A stretch of DNA of 64,000 nucleotides from assembly GCF_003627755.1 (NCBI RefSeq), contig NZ_CP032694.1:301501-365500 (forward strand). The letters are read 5' to 3'. The notes beneath the pieces were generated by a model. The model made no database searches. It saw only the letters and a program-made list of their open reading frames with translations, and was not told the DNA's origin. Origin of the DNA: Rhizobium jaguaris (lineage in GTDB: Bacteria; Pseudomonadota; Alphaproteobacteria; Rhizobiales; Rhizobiaceae). The position numbers and the translations under genes were made by a program. Below, in pieces: positions 1-8,210 of the stretch. How positions within the stretch are numbered: the first letter of the stretch is position 1; each line of letters opens with the position of its first letter.

Positions 1-167
1 TTTGGCTCTGCCGAAGAGCTTTTTCAGGAAATTGAACACGCGTACGTCCCCAAGCGCCAAACGCTATGTCTGCGAAGCCTAACGTGCCGCCGGCCCGCGC
101 GCAATGCCGATACCAGCTGGCGAGCCATTCGCGTAAGTCCCTGCTTGTTCGCACTAAACTGTCGTAT

Positions 168-215
168 AATCTGCAAAAACGGACTGATCGGGTAATCTGA
201 AAAACGGACTGATCG
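168..215. repeat. Short tandem direct repeat upstream of the MscS gene
   Basis: The motif AAAAACGGACTGATCG occurs at 175-190 and again at 200-215, each copy preceded by AATCTG (168-173 and 194-199). The two copies start 25-26 bp apart, just before the ribosome binding site of the mechanosensitive channel gene. They could be a regulator binding site, a replication-slippage duplication, or part of the leader RNA. The first 167 bases of the window show no convincing gene. Confidence 0.55.
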
Positions 216-239
216 ATCGATTGGGGAAGGGCAGTGCGC

Positions 240-2405
240 ATGAGTGTTGTTGGGGGTTGCAGGCTGTCGATCGGGGCGCTGCTTCTATGTCTTTTTGCAT
301 TTGCCGTACCGGGTGCGGCTCTCGCGCAAAGCGCGGCGCCGCCATCGGCCGCTGCCGCGCCACCGCCGGAAAAGGTCCGTGAACTCATTCAGTTGATGAA
401 CGAGCCCGACGTTAAGCAATGGCTTGCGTCGCAGGTGAGCGCTCCGCCCGTTTCCGCCGGCAATCCCGGCACGAACGGCGGCCAGATGTCGGAGTTGTCG
501 GACACGCTTGGCCACACGCGACGACACTTGGAGATCGTGTCTGGCGCCGCAATGACATTACCTTCGGAGGTGATGACAGCGTCTCAGAGACTTGAAAACG
601 AAGGAGAGGCGGTGGGCCGGCTGCGCATCGGTATCCAGATCCTGGTGCTGTTTTTCCTTGGCCTCGTGGCTGAGCTGGTGGTCGCGCGCCTGATCAATAT
701 CAAGCACATGCAGCATACCGAGAGGGCGGCCGGCGTCGAGACGGAACTTCAAGCTGCTCGGTTCCAGTTCATGGGCGGCGTTGTGCCCGCCATCGTTCAC
801 GGCGTGGCAACGCTGATTCCGCTTCTTGTCTTCGACTGGCCGCCGATCATCGAAAGTTTTGCGATTGCCTGCGTCATCGCGCTCGTCTCCATTAGATTGG
901 CGATCTCGCTCGGCAAACTGCTGATGGAACTGATCGCAATGCGTCGGGCGAACGACATTCTCGATGAGGACGGTGGCGCTGCGCGCATCGCCGAGCGGCG
1001 TCGTGTGGCGAAATATTGGTATCGGCACGGCACACTGTTCGTCATCTACTTCGCCTGCGGCTGGGCGGTGACGCAAGCCATGGTACCGCTCGGCTTTTCC
1101 GGCGGTGCCCGCGATCTCGTCGGCTATACGCTTGGCATCGGCCTGTTCCTGATCGCCGTGGAGGCTGTCTGGGCACGTCCCATCCGTCCCGGCGCGCCTA
1201 GTAGAAAGGTCGTCTCCTGGCTGTTGACGATCTATTTCGCGGCACTTTGGGGTCTGTGGGTGACTGGCTTTGACGGTCTGCTATGGCTCGGCATTTATGT
1301 CATTCTGCTGCCGCGTGCGCTCTCGGTATCGTCCCGGGCGGTGGAGGCGCTGCGCGATGCGGCCGGCGGTGTTTTCGGCACCGGCCACCTCGCCACGGTG
1401 CTGCTGGACCGCGGAGTACGCGCGATCATCATCGCGCTTGCCGCCCTCTGGCTCGGCCGGATGCTCGGTGTCGAGGCGGAAATGATGATGAGGCCGCCTG
1501 AATCCATGATTGACCGCGTCGTCCGCGGCATTCTTGGCGGTGTCGTCATTCTGCTGGCCGCCGATCTGCTGTGGCATCTTTCGAAGACCTATATCAACGC
1601 CAAACTGTCGGCGTCCGTGCCGCTTGACAGCGACAGCGAGGAATTGAAGGCCCGGCGTGCCCGGCTGCACACCTTGCTGCCGATCTTCCGCAATATCCTT
1701 GCCGTCGTCATCGGCATCATCGCCATCATGATGGTGCTGTCGGGCCTCGGCATCGAGATCGGACCGCTGATCGCCGGCGCCGGCGTGGTCGGCGTCGCCG
1801 TCGGTTTCGGCGCGCAGACCATCGTCAAGGACGTCATCAGCGGCATCTTCTATCTCTGGGACGATGCTTTCCGCATCGGCGAATATATCGAAAGCGGCAA
1901 TCACAAGGGCGTGGTGGAATCCTTCAGCCTGCGCTCGGTGAAGTTGCGCCATCAGCGCGGTCCGCTCGCAACCGTGCCCTTCGGCTCGCTCGGCGCGGTC
2001 AACAACATGAACCGCGACTGGGCAATCGACAAAATCATCTTGAAGGTCACCTACGACACCGACCTCGTGAAGACCAAGCGGATCATCAAGGAGATCGGTC
2101 AGCGCCTGCTCGACGATCCGGAATTGGCGCCCAACATTATTCAGACGCTGAAGATGAAGGGTGTCGAGCAGTTCGGCGATTTTGCGATCGAAATCAGGCT
2201 GGCGATCACCACCAAGCCTGGGGAACTCTCCGTCATCCGGCGCAGCGCCTTGGCAATGGTCAAGCAGGCTTTCGATGAAAACGGCATCCATTTTGCCTTC
2301 CCGACTGTGCAGGTCGCAAGCGACAAGGACGCTTCCGCCGCGGCCGCGCGCCAGGTGATCGAGATGCGGGTGGCGGGCCTCGAAGGCGAGCAACAGGCGA
2401 GTTAG
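240..2405 (+). CDS. Large MscS-family mechanosensitive ion channel
   Basis: Inner-membrane channel that opens under membrane tension and releases solutes during hypo-osmotic shock. About 721 residues. Residues 1-30 form a signal peptide ending in ALA before Gln. A periplasmic segment with a possible coiled coil follows, then many hydrophobic segments from about residue 130 onward. The pore helix and MscS beta domain lie at about residues 505-600, with the Gly/Ala-rich stretch GVVGVAVGFGAQ followed by TIVKDVISG, which is the family signature. The length is well above E. coli MscS (286 residues) and fits the multi-helix MscM/YnaI-like members. An upstream in-frame GTG (234) exists, but ATG 240 sits at better spacing from GGGGAAGG (222-229). 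The gene is monocistronic and convergent with the LacI gene. Confidence 0.9.
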   Translation: MSVVGGCRLSIGALLLCLFAFAVPGAALAQSAAPPSAAAAPPPEKVRELIQLMNEPDVKQWLASQVSAPPVSAGNPGTNGGQMSELSDTLGHTRRHLEIVSGAAMTLPSEVMTASQRLENEGEAVGRLRIGIQILVLFFLGLVAELVVARLINIKHMQHTERAAGVETELQAARFQFMGGVVPAIVHGVATLIPLLVFDWPPIIESFAIACVIALVSIRLAISLGKLLMELIAMRRANDILDEDGGAARIAERRRVAKYWYRHGTLFVIYFACGWAVTQAMVPLGFSGGARDLVGYTLGIGLFLIAVEAVWARPIRPGAPSRKVVSWLLTIYFAALWGLWVTGFDGLLWLGIYVILLPRALSVSSRAVEALRDAAGGVFGTGHLATVLLDRGVRAIIIALAALWLGRMLGVEAEMMMRPPESMIDRVVRGILGGVVILLAADLLWHLSKTYINAKLSASVPLDSDSEELKARRARLHTLLPIFRNILAVVIGIIAIMMVLSGLGIEIGPLIAGAGVVGVAVGFGAQTIVKDVISGIFYLWDDAFRIGEYIESGNHKGVVESFSLRSVKLRHQRGPLATVPFGSLGAVNNMNRDWAIDKIILKVTYDTDLVKTKRIIKEIGQRLLDDPELAPNIIQTLKMKGVEQFGDFAIEIRLAITTKPGELSVIRRSALAMVKQAFDENGIHFAFPTVQVASDKDASAAAARQVIEMRVAGLEGEQQAS

Positions 2406-2426
2406 CAAGCGGCTCCTTCTGCGAAG

Positions 2427-3485
2427 TTATTGCCTTGGTGCCGCGGTGCTGCCGCGCACCACCAGGGTGACGTCGATCACCTCACGCTCGGCGGGCATGG
2501 CATCGTCCAGGACCGCCCTCACTGCGCGTTGTGCAATTTCCGCAAAGGGCTGGGCCATCGTCGTCAGGCCGGGTTCCACCATGCCGCCTTCCGGTACGCC
2601 ATCGAAGCCAATGACGGAGATATCTTCGGGAACGGATAGCCCCCGTGCCCGGAGCCAGTTTACCGTCAGCAGTGCGATATTGTCCGACATGGCGAGAATG
2701 GCCGTCGGCCGCTCAGGCGCCGAAAACAGGAAGTCCAGACCGGCTTCGACGCTTGGCTTGTCGTTAATCGTCTCATAGATCGGCACCTCCTGGCGTGAAA
2801 TCCCGAACGCTTCGAGCGCCTGCCAATAGCCGAGCGCACGATCACGCGAGGTGGAATAGATCGCCCGCTCGATCCCGCCGATGCCGACCGGCCCGACATG
2901 GTCTTCTGAGAGTTCGGTCGCGAGCACGGCAAAGCGCCTGTGGCCCAATTCCGCCAAATGGCGGGCCGCGACAGCCGCGCCACCCAGGTTGTCGACGCTG
3001 ATGGAGGAGATCGACGGGTCGTCGTCATTCAAGGCCAGGGCGATGAAGGGCAATTGCCGCTCACGCGTCAATTGCACGAGCTTTTCGCCGCCTTCCACGC
3101 ACAGTAGAATGAAGCCGTCCACCAGCGCGCTCTTGATGTTCCAATCAAGCTTGTGTCGGTCTTTGGCCGAGACCAGTGCAAGGCCGGTGCCGCTGGCATC
3201 GCAGACCTGGGAAACGGCCGCCAAGAGAGCCCTGGCCCAGGGATCGTCGAAGAAATAGGCAAGCGGCTCTACGGCGGCAACGCCGATGGCATTGACCTTT
3301 CCGGCCCGCAGCAGCCGCCCCGTCAGGCTCGGCCCGGCATAGCCAAGCCGCTTGGCCGTCTCGAGGACATGCTCACGCACTTCCTCGCGCACCACTTCAG
3401 GCCGGCTGAAAACATTGGAGGCGGTCCCCTGTGACACTCCCGCTGCCTTGGCGACATCCGCGAGCCTGATGGTGCCCTTGCCCAA
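2427..3485 (-). CDS. LacI-family transcriptional regulator
   Basis: DNA-binding repressor or activator of a sugar-type pathway. The 352 residues contain the LacI helix-turn-helix at about 5-30 (LADVAKAAGVSQGTASNVF), a hinge helix near 50-60, and a periplasmic-binding-protein-like effector domain to the end. The start is TTG at 3485, preceded by AAAGGAGG at good spacing; no ATG fits. Palindromes upstream (3525-3619) look like its own operators. No sugar transport or catabolic operon is adjacent; only a short ORF of unknown nature lies divergently, so the regulated pathway cannot be named. Family assignment is firm; the effector is unknown. Confidence 0.93.
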   Translation of the reverse strand: MGKGTIRLADVAKAAGVSQGTASNVFSRPEVVREEVREHVLETAKRLGYAGPSLTGRLLRAGKVNAIGVAAVEPLAYFFDDPWARALLAAVSQVCDASGTGLALVSAKDRHKLDWNIKSALVDGFILLCVEGGEKLVQLTRERQLPFIALALNDDDPSISSISVDNLGGAAVAARHLAELGHRRFAVLATELSEDHVGPVGIGGIERAIYSTSRDRALGYWQALEAFGISRQEVPIYETINDKPSVEAGLDFLFSAPERPTAILAMSDNIALLTVNWLRARGLSVPEDISVIGFDGVPEGGMVEPGLTTMAQPFAEIAQRAVRAVLDDAMPAEREVIDVTLVVRGSTAAPRQ

Positions 3486-3524
3486 TGAATCCTCCTTTTG
3501 CTTCCGACATATCCTAGCATGAAG

Positions 3525-3619
3525 TTGTATCGGTTCAATTCCGCTTGACAGTAGAATTTTGAAGCGTACGATTGAACCGATTCAATGAAGCAGTATGAAC
3601 CGAAATTGAATCGATTCAA
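3525..3619. promoter_or_regulatory. Three LacI-type operator palindromes
   Basis: TTGAACCGATTCAA (3572-3585) and TTGAATCGATTCAA (3606-3619) are near-perfect and perfect palindromes centred on CG, the usual form of LacI/GalR-family operators. A weaker third copy, TTGTATCGGTTCAA, lies at 3525-3538 beside the start of the LacI gene. The first is about 40 bp upstream of the TTG start and the last ends 15 bp before an ATG at 3635, so the array could control both divergent transcripts. The match to operator form is seen directly; binding by the adjacent regulator is inferred. Confidence 0.75.
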
Positions 3620-3634
3620 AAAGAGAGCGAACCG

Positions 3635-3928
3635 ATGCTGACCAACTACCTATTCAAGGATCTCTACGAAGACCGCTGGGGTGATTCCGCTCATCCAGGT
3701 GAATCCAATCTACCTTCGCCTGCAGGCAAGGAAGACGAAGGTGCCCATGGCATTCTCGGCCGTCTTACCGCCTTCTTCCGTCGTCGCCGGAATCGCCCGT
3801 CCGCGTGGTCCTTCACGATCCCAAGCGAAACGCCCGACACGGAAAGCCACGTTGACTTTGACCGTCGTGCCGAGTGCCTAGAACCGAAGTTTCTCATTCT
3901 TGCAAAGGCGTTGTCACGCAACTATTAG
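3635..3928 (+). CDS. Short orphan ORF behind LacI operators, possible gene remnant
   Basis: A 97-residue ORF opens with ATG 3635 after AGAGAG and directly follows the LacI-type operators, so it occupies the place of the regulated target gene. The first 18 residues look like a normal protein start, but the remainder is rich in Arg, Pro and Ser and reads like non-coding translation. A second overlapping frame is open at 3681-3881. No family is recognised. The simplest reading is the 5' end of a former target gene fused to unrelated sequence after a deletion, but a genuine small protein cannot be excluded. Confidence 0.3.
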   Translation: MLTNYLFKDLYEDRWGDSAHPGESNLPSPAGKEDEGAHGILGRLTAFFRRRRNRPSAWSFTIPSETPDTESHVDFDRRAECLEPKFLILAKALSRNY

Positions 3929-3968
3929 GGCTATTCCACAAAGCGCTTAGCCGCTCTGGGCGCCAGCC

Positions 3969-4697
3969 TCAGAAGGTTTCCTTGTAGGGACGCAGGTCGA
4001 TCTCCTGGGTCCAGGCGGAGGGATGCTGGCGGTGGATATGCCAGTAGGTCTCGGCGATGGCGTCGATGTTTAGCAGTGCATCAGCCTCCAGGTCCGGCCG
4101 CCTCGACCGCAATCTTTCGCCGTCGATGCCGCCATCGATGATGGTGTGGGCAACGTGCAGCCCGAGCGGCCCGAATTCCCGCGCCATGCTCTGGCTGATC
4201 ATTCTCAAACCCGCCTTGGCGGCGGCGAACTGCGCAAATCCAGCCTTGCCGCGCAGGCTTGCCGAAGCGCCGGTAAAGATCACCGTACCACGCCCGAGGG
4301 GCACGAGATGCTTGGCCGCCTCTCGCCCGACAAGAAAGCCGCCGAAGCAGCAGATGCGCCAGAATTCCTCGAATTCGGCGGCGGTGATGCCACGAAAGCC
4401 GATGTGACGGTTGATGCCTGCATTGAAGACGATGAAATCGGGCGGGTCGATCTCATCCTGTGGCGCAAAGGCGTGGTCGAACAACCGCTTCACGGCGGCC
4501 TCGTCGGTCGCGTCTGTTTCAATTGCTTCGGCGCTCCCGCCGGAGGCGCTGATGGCGTCGGCGACCTTGGCGATCTTTTCCAATGTCCGACTGGCGATGA
4601 AGATGTGGTAGCCCTTGTCGGCCAGCAGCCGGCAGAGGGCTGCGCCGAGACCTTGTTCGGCTCCCACACCGACGATGATGGCGCTTGGTATTCTCAT
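3969..4697 (-). CDS. SDR-family oxidoreductase with Phe in place of catalytic Tyr
   Basis: Short-chain dehydrogenase/reductase fold, 242 residues. The N-terminal Rossmann motif GVGAEQGLG (10-18) and the NAG motif (92-94) are present. The Ser region TGAS (142-145) is present, but the classical YxxxK reads F157-A-A-A-K161, so the catalytic Tyr is missing while Lys is kept. Activity may therefore be atypical or purely structural; some divergent SDR branches share this change. The ATG overlaps the stop of the upstream alkene reductase gene (ATGA), so the two are translationally coupled and probably act on the same substrate class. Substrate unknown. Confidence 0.85.
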   Translation of the reverse strand: MRIPSAIIVGVGAEQGLGAALCRLLADKGYHIFIASRTLEKIAKVADAISASGGSAEAIETDATDEAAVKRLFDHAFAPQDEIDPPDFIVFNAGINRHIGFRGITAAEFEEFWRICCFGGFLVGREAAKHLVPLGRGTVIFTGASASLRGKAGFAQFAAAKAGLRMISQSMAREFGPLGLHVAHTIIDGGIDGERLRSRRPDLEADALLNIDAIAETYWHIHRQHPSAWTQEIDLRPYKETF

Positions 4698-5815
4698 TCC
4701 GCAGCCTCCCGGACATCCAATGTCGGGTAATCCGTATAGCCCTCTGTGCCGCCGCCGTAAAAGGTCGGGCGATGATAGGGATTGAGGCTTGCACCGCGGC
4801 GAATGCGCTCCGGCAGGTCGGGGTTGGCGATGAACAGGCGGCCGAAGGCGATGGCATCGGCATGGCCGGCGGCAAGGGTGGCCTCGGCGGTTTCAGGCTT
4901 GAAATTGCCGGCGGCGATCAATGTTCCGGACCAGGCCGGGCGGAAGAGCTCGGCGGCCGACGGAACGTTCTTGTGATCGACTTCCGCCTGGCCCGCGCCG
5001 CTGGCACGCGGCTCGATCAGGTGCAGATAGGCAAGGTGCAGCCGGTCGAGCTCGCGGATGACATGGCCGTAGAGGCGCAGCGGATCGTCCTCGCCGCTGT
5101 CGTTGGCAATACCGAAGGGAGAGAGGCGGACGCCGACGCGGTTCGAACCCCAGACGGCAGACACCGCTTCGACCACTTCGAGCAACAGGCGCGTCCGGTT
5201 CTCGATCGATCCGCCATATTGGTCGGTACGCCGGTTCGAACGAGCCTGCAGGAATTGTTCGATCAGATAGCCGTTGGCGCCGTGGATTTCGACTCCGTCG
5301 AATCCGGCGTCCTTCGCGTTTGCCGCAGCCTGGCCGTAGACTTCGATCAGCAGGGGCATCAGGTCGGTATCAATCGCCTGCGGCGTCTCGAAGGGTACCC
5401 GCTCGAAGGATGCCGTGAAGGCATTTCCAGCAGCTGCGATCGCCGAGGGGGCGCAGGGCGGGGCGCCGCCAGGCTGATGCGAGGAATGAGAAATGCGGCC
5501 GACATGCCAGAGCTGGAGGAAGATCCGGCCGCGCTTGGCGTGAACCGCGTCGGTGACCGCTTTCCAACCGGCGATCTGCTCATGCGTGTGGATGCCCGGC
5601 GTTGCCGGCATGCCCTGTCCGCCCGGCGAGATCTGCGAGCCTTCGGAAATGATCAGCCCGCCCAGCGACGCGCGTTGTGCATAATAATCGGCATTCATCG
5701 CGGAAGGCACATTGCCTGGCTGGCTTGCCCGCATGCGCGTCAATGGCGCCATGACGACGCGATGGGCCAGCTCGTAAGGACCGACGGCCAGCGGCGAAAA
5801 TAAAGTAGCTGTCAT
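4694..5815 (-). CDS. Old-yellow-enzyme family alkene reductase (NemA-like)
   Basis: FMN-dependent ene-reductase using NAD(P)H on alpha,beta-unsaturated carbonyls, nitro esters or maleimides in the cytoplasm. The 373-residue TIM barrel contains the family stretches LWHVGRISH and VEIHGANGYLIEQFL, with Arg/His positions typical of FMN and substrate binding, and ends with the usual GG-TDYP tail. ATG 5815 is preceded by CAGGAG at normal spacing; an upstream extension to 5848 lacks support. First gene of a two-gene unit with the overlapping SDR gene. The exact NemA function cannot be told from sequence. Confidence 0.92.
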   Translation of the reverse strand: MTATLFSPLAVGPYELAHRVVMAPLTRMRASQPGNVPSAMNADYYAQRASLGGLIISEGSQISPGGQGMPATPGIHTHEQIAGWKAVTDAVHAKRGRIFLQLWHVGRISHSSHQPGGAPPCAPSAIAAAGNAFTASFERVPFETPQAIDTDLMPLLIEVYGQAAANAKDAGFDGVEIHGANGYLIEQFLQARSNRRTDQYGGSIENRTRLLLEVVEAVSAVWGSNRVGVRLSPFGIANDSGEDDPLRLYGHVIRELDRLHLAYLHLIEPRASGAGQAEVDHKNVPSAAELFRPAWSGTLIAAGNFKPETAEATLAAGHADAIAFGRLFIANPDLPERIRRGASLNPYHRPTFYGGGTEGYTDYPTLDVREAAE

Positions 5816-5898
5816 GAAAATCTCCTGCCTGGAGCGAATATAGCTCACCGGGGCGGAAGGGCCGGTCAGCGGCCGTTCGGTCTCGGGAGTTTTAAAAT

Positions 5899-5912
5899 AT
5901 GATGTCCATCAT
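5899..5912. promoter_or_regulatory. Candidate operator palindrome upstream of the alkene reductase
   Basis: ATGATG (5899-5904), two bases, then CATCAT (5907-5912) make a 14-bp inverted repeat inside an A/T-rich stretch about 85 bp upstream of the alkene reductase start. Such palindromes are common operators for TetR- or MarR-type regulators of ene-reductase genes. No regulator gene lies beside it. The rest of 5816-6054 holds nothing recognisable. Confidence 0.35.
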
Positions 5913-6054
5913 TTATTCCAACAATCGGAAGCGCGCAACTAAATCCCGCGCAACCGACATCTGGACAATGAGGATTTCTGCGCTGTGGGTGCGGGAGCAA
6001 CAAAGCTCAGGTTTTTCGTAGTGCAGGTCGGGCATGCCGTGGCTCCCCTGTCCA

Positions 6055-6861
6055 CTACGCCGCAATCTCGCGAAGGAAAATCAGCATAGCATCGTTGAAT
6101 TGTGCCGGTCGCTGTAGCGGCGCGAAATGGCTGACGCCAGGCAGCAGGATAAGGTGCGCGCCGGGGATGCTGCGGGCGAGATGGTCTGCATGATCGCGCT
6201 TGATGAACTCGTCATGCTCGCTGTGCACGATCGCGACAGGCGCCTTGATCTCGGCGAGATCAGAGGCGGAATAGTTCGGCTCCGTCCGCTGCATGAGGCC
6301 AACAGCCTGAACGAAGGCATCGAACTGATCCGGCGTCGCCGATAATGCGGCGTAATCTTTCACATGCCGGGAAAAGCAGCGATCGATGATCGGCGTGGGC
6401 ACGAATTCCTTCGTGCCGCTGGGGTCCATGTTACAGGCGAAGTAGAAAACGCCTGTCATGCGCTCCGGATTGGTTCTGGCCAGGATCAAACCTGTGCACG
6501 CGCCGTCACTCCACCCCACGACAACAGCTTTTTCGATACGCAGCCGGTCCATCACGGCCAACACGTCTGAGGCCATCAGCTCATATTTGTAAGGCCGCGA
6601 ATCACGCGTGCTGCGCCCATGGCCACGGCCGTCGACGACGACAGCCTGGTAGCCGGCATCGACCAAGGCCGGTACCTGATACCCCCAATTGCCGCTGTTG
6701 CCGAGGCCGCCATGCAGCAGGATCACCGGCATGCCGGAGCCATAGGCGGCATACCAGATACGGGCGCCGTCATGTTCGACATGACCCTGGATATCTGTCT
6801 CCGGCAGCGGCTCTGCTCCGTCAGCTGCGAATTTTTCGAGATCGTTGTCTTGGAATTCCAT
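6055..6861 (-). CDS. Alpha/beta-fold hydrolase
   Basis: Serine hydrolase of the alpha/beta superfamily, 268 residues. The oxyanion-hole motif HGGLGN is at 50-55, the nucleophile elbow GWSDG at 116-120 (Ser118), the acid is probably Asp217 in SEHDEF, and the base is His245 in GVSHF, so the triad is complete. ATG 6861 follows GGGAG; the open frame upstream to 6978 has no good start signal. No signal peptide, so cytoplasmic. It stands alone and the substrate (ester, lactone, epoxide or similar) cannot be assigned. The 225 bp upstream shows no gene. Confidence 0.9.
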   Translation of the reverse strand: MEFQDNDLEKFAADGAEPLPETDIQGHVEHDGARIWYAAYGSGMPVILLHGGLGNSGNWGYQVPALVDAGYQAVVVDGRGHGRSTRDSRPYKYELMASDVLAVMDRLRIEKAVVVGWSDGACTGLILARTNPERMTGVFYFACNMDPSGTKEFVPTPIIDRCFSRHVKDYAALSATPDQFDAFVQAVGLMQRTEPNYSASDLAEIKAPVAIVHSEHDEFIKRDHADHLARSIPGAHLILLPGVSHFAPLQRPAQFNDAMLIFLREIAA

Positions 6862-7086
6862 GCTGATTGGCTCCCACTCCCCGTTGGTCTCGCGCTTATA
6901 TCGTATGAAGCCTCGGACACGAAGGCGGTTAGGGGTGTTGCTGGTCGATACCGCGCTAGGAAATAGCCGCAACGCCAATTCGGCACAGAAAACGACGAAG
7001 GCTATCAGGAACCATCGACTCCCCGTCCGGATCGATGGTCCGGGGGGTAGGGCCTCTGATCACCCTATCCGCATTTAATGTGCCCT

Positions 7087-7434
7087 CTAAAGCACTCCAT
7101 ACCAATAAATTGGGCGATACACCCCTGAAGCTGGTAGTAAGAGCGGCTTTTCACTGAGGCGCGGTATTTTCATGCATTCCTTCAAAGCGACGGGTGACAC
7201 AAGGCTCCAATGTTGCTCAAGGTGCGCCTTGGCAACCCCCTCCCAATACATACAGTCTAGGGTTTCTCTAATCTCTTCCGACTTGACCAGCATCTTGGAC
7301 GTCAAATCCTGGCAATAGGCGGAACTATCATATTGCGGAAGGTCTTCCGCCGATGCTCCGTTATGATCGGCTAAGGCTAATATGGCTAACGCAGCAAACA
7401 GTGTTGGCGTTAAGATCGTCAGGAGGAATCTCAA
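7087..7434 (-). CDS. Small secreted hypothetical protein, cysteine-patterned
   Basis: 115 residues from a TTG start at 7434, which is preceded by AAAAGGAG seven to eight bases upstream; upstream in-frame starts lie on or before this ribosome binding site. Residues 1-29 form a signal peptide (hydrophobic TILTPTLFAALAILALA). The mature part has three Cys in a spaced pattern with conserved-looking Glu/Ala/Trp positions (C...E..A...L...W), like short periplasmic proteins common in Rhizobiales. No enzymatic motif. Probably periplasmic; function unknown. Confidence 0.6.
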   Translation of the reverse strand: MRFLLTILTPTLFAALAILALADHNGASAEDLPQYDSSAYCQDLTSKMLVKSEEIRETLDCMYWEGVAKAHLEQHWSLVSPVALKECMKIPRLSEKPLLLPASGVYRPIYWYGVL

Positions 7435-7540
7435 ATTGCGCACTCCTTTTGATTGAAAACATATAAACATCATTCAACTGTGTCTCCGCAGTGAACGCAA
7501 ACGATTTGACTGGCAGCGATCGAAGCGCCGGCGTTGGGTG

Positions 7541-7724
7541 TCATCCAATTTGCGAGTGTCGTCGCTCGGAGGTCGATGGCGGCACCCTGCTCACCATTAC
7601 AGAGTCGGGTTTTGAACAGATTCCGCTTGATCGGCGCACGAAGGCCAAGGAAGGCAACGACGCCGGCTGGGCACATCAGACCAAGCTGATTGAAAAGTAT
7701 CTTGTTCTTGATGAACAATCCTGA
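7541..7724 (+). pseudogene. Degenerate C-terminal fragment of an SRPBCC (AHSA1-like) protein
   Basis: Residues encoded from about 7572 to 7724 (EVDGGTLLTITESGFEQIPL, then a Trp-containing helix to the stop) match the typical end of SRPBCC/AHSA1-type proteins. The preceding strand (VIQF-like) is in another frame at about 7541-7560, so there is a frameshift, and the first two thirds of the gene are absent. It ends 9 bp before an ArsR-family regulator gene, the usual partner in SRPBCC/ArsR pairs. Read as the eroded remains of the partner gene; no full frame can be rebuilt here. Confidence 0.6.
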
Positions 7725-7733
7725 GGCGCCACC

Positions 7734-8210
7734 ATGCTGAAACATGGCGACAGTGCCGACAAATTGTCGGGTGCCGCACCGCTCTTCTCTGCTTTGGGTG
7801 ATCCGGTCCGATTGGCGATAGTCGCACGACTATGCAAAGATGGGCCGCTTCCGACCATTGAGTTGAAGCAATGTGCCGACGGTGTTTCGCGTCAGGGCGT
7901 TACCAAGCATTTGCATGTGCTCGAAGACGTCGGCCTCGTAGATAGCGACCGAATAGGGCGGGACCGACAGTGGCGACTGCGAGCACAGCAATTCTCAGTC
8001 GTGCGTGACTATCTCGACTGGATTTCGACGCAATGGGATGAGCGGCTGGAGCGGTTGAGGGCGTTTGTGGAAGACGACGCTTCAGGCAAAGCTTGCCGAA
8101 TGCAATTCCGTGAAACGCTGAACCGCCCAACGCAGTCGGAAACGACAAGAGGTCGAACGCAGTCAATCCGCCACCGGCTAGCTCGGCGTGTCGCCGCTGC
8201 TGCTGCTTGA
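7734..8210 (+). CDS. ArsR-family winged-helix regulator
   Basis: Metal- or small-molecule-responsive repressor family; 158 residues. The winged helix spans about residues 14-85: APLFSALGDPVRLAIVARL, then recognition helix VSRQGVTKHLHVL and wing (RDRQWRL). No Cys-rich metal site, which fits the metal-independent SRPBCC-linked subgroup. The core ends near residue 115; the last 40 residues (Arg/Thr/Ala-rich) look like read-through extension, and the gene runs 33 bp into the convergent enoyl-CoA hydratase ORF. Its presumed partner upstream is decayed, so its target may be lost. Confidence 0.85.
   Translation: MLKHGDSADKLSGAAPLFSALGDPVRLAIVARLCKDGPLPTIELKQCADGVSRQGVTKHLHVLEDVGLVDSDRIGRDRQWRLRAQQFSVVRDYLDWISTQWDERLERLRAFVEDDASGKACRMQFRETLNRPTQSETTRGRTQSIRHRLARRVAAAAA

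Noticed and set aside
1281-2408. 375-residue open frame opposite the MscS gene
   Set aside because: It is the antisense of a well-supported MscS coding sequence; composition is His/Asp/Gln-rich without domains, typical of a GC-rich shadow frame.
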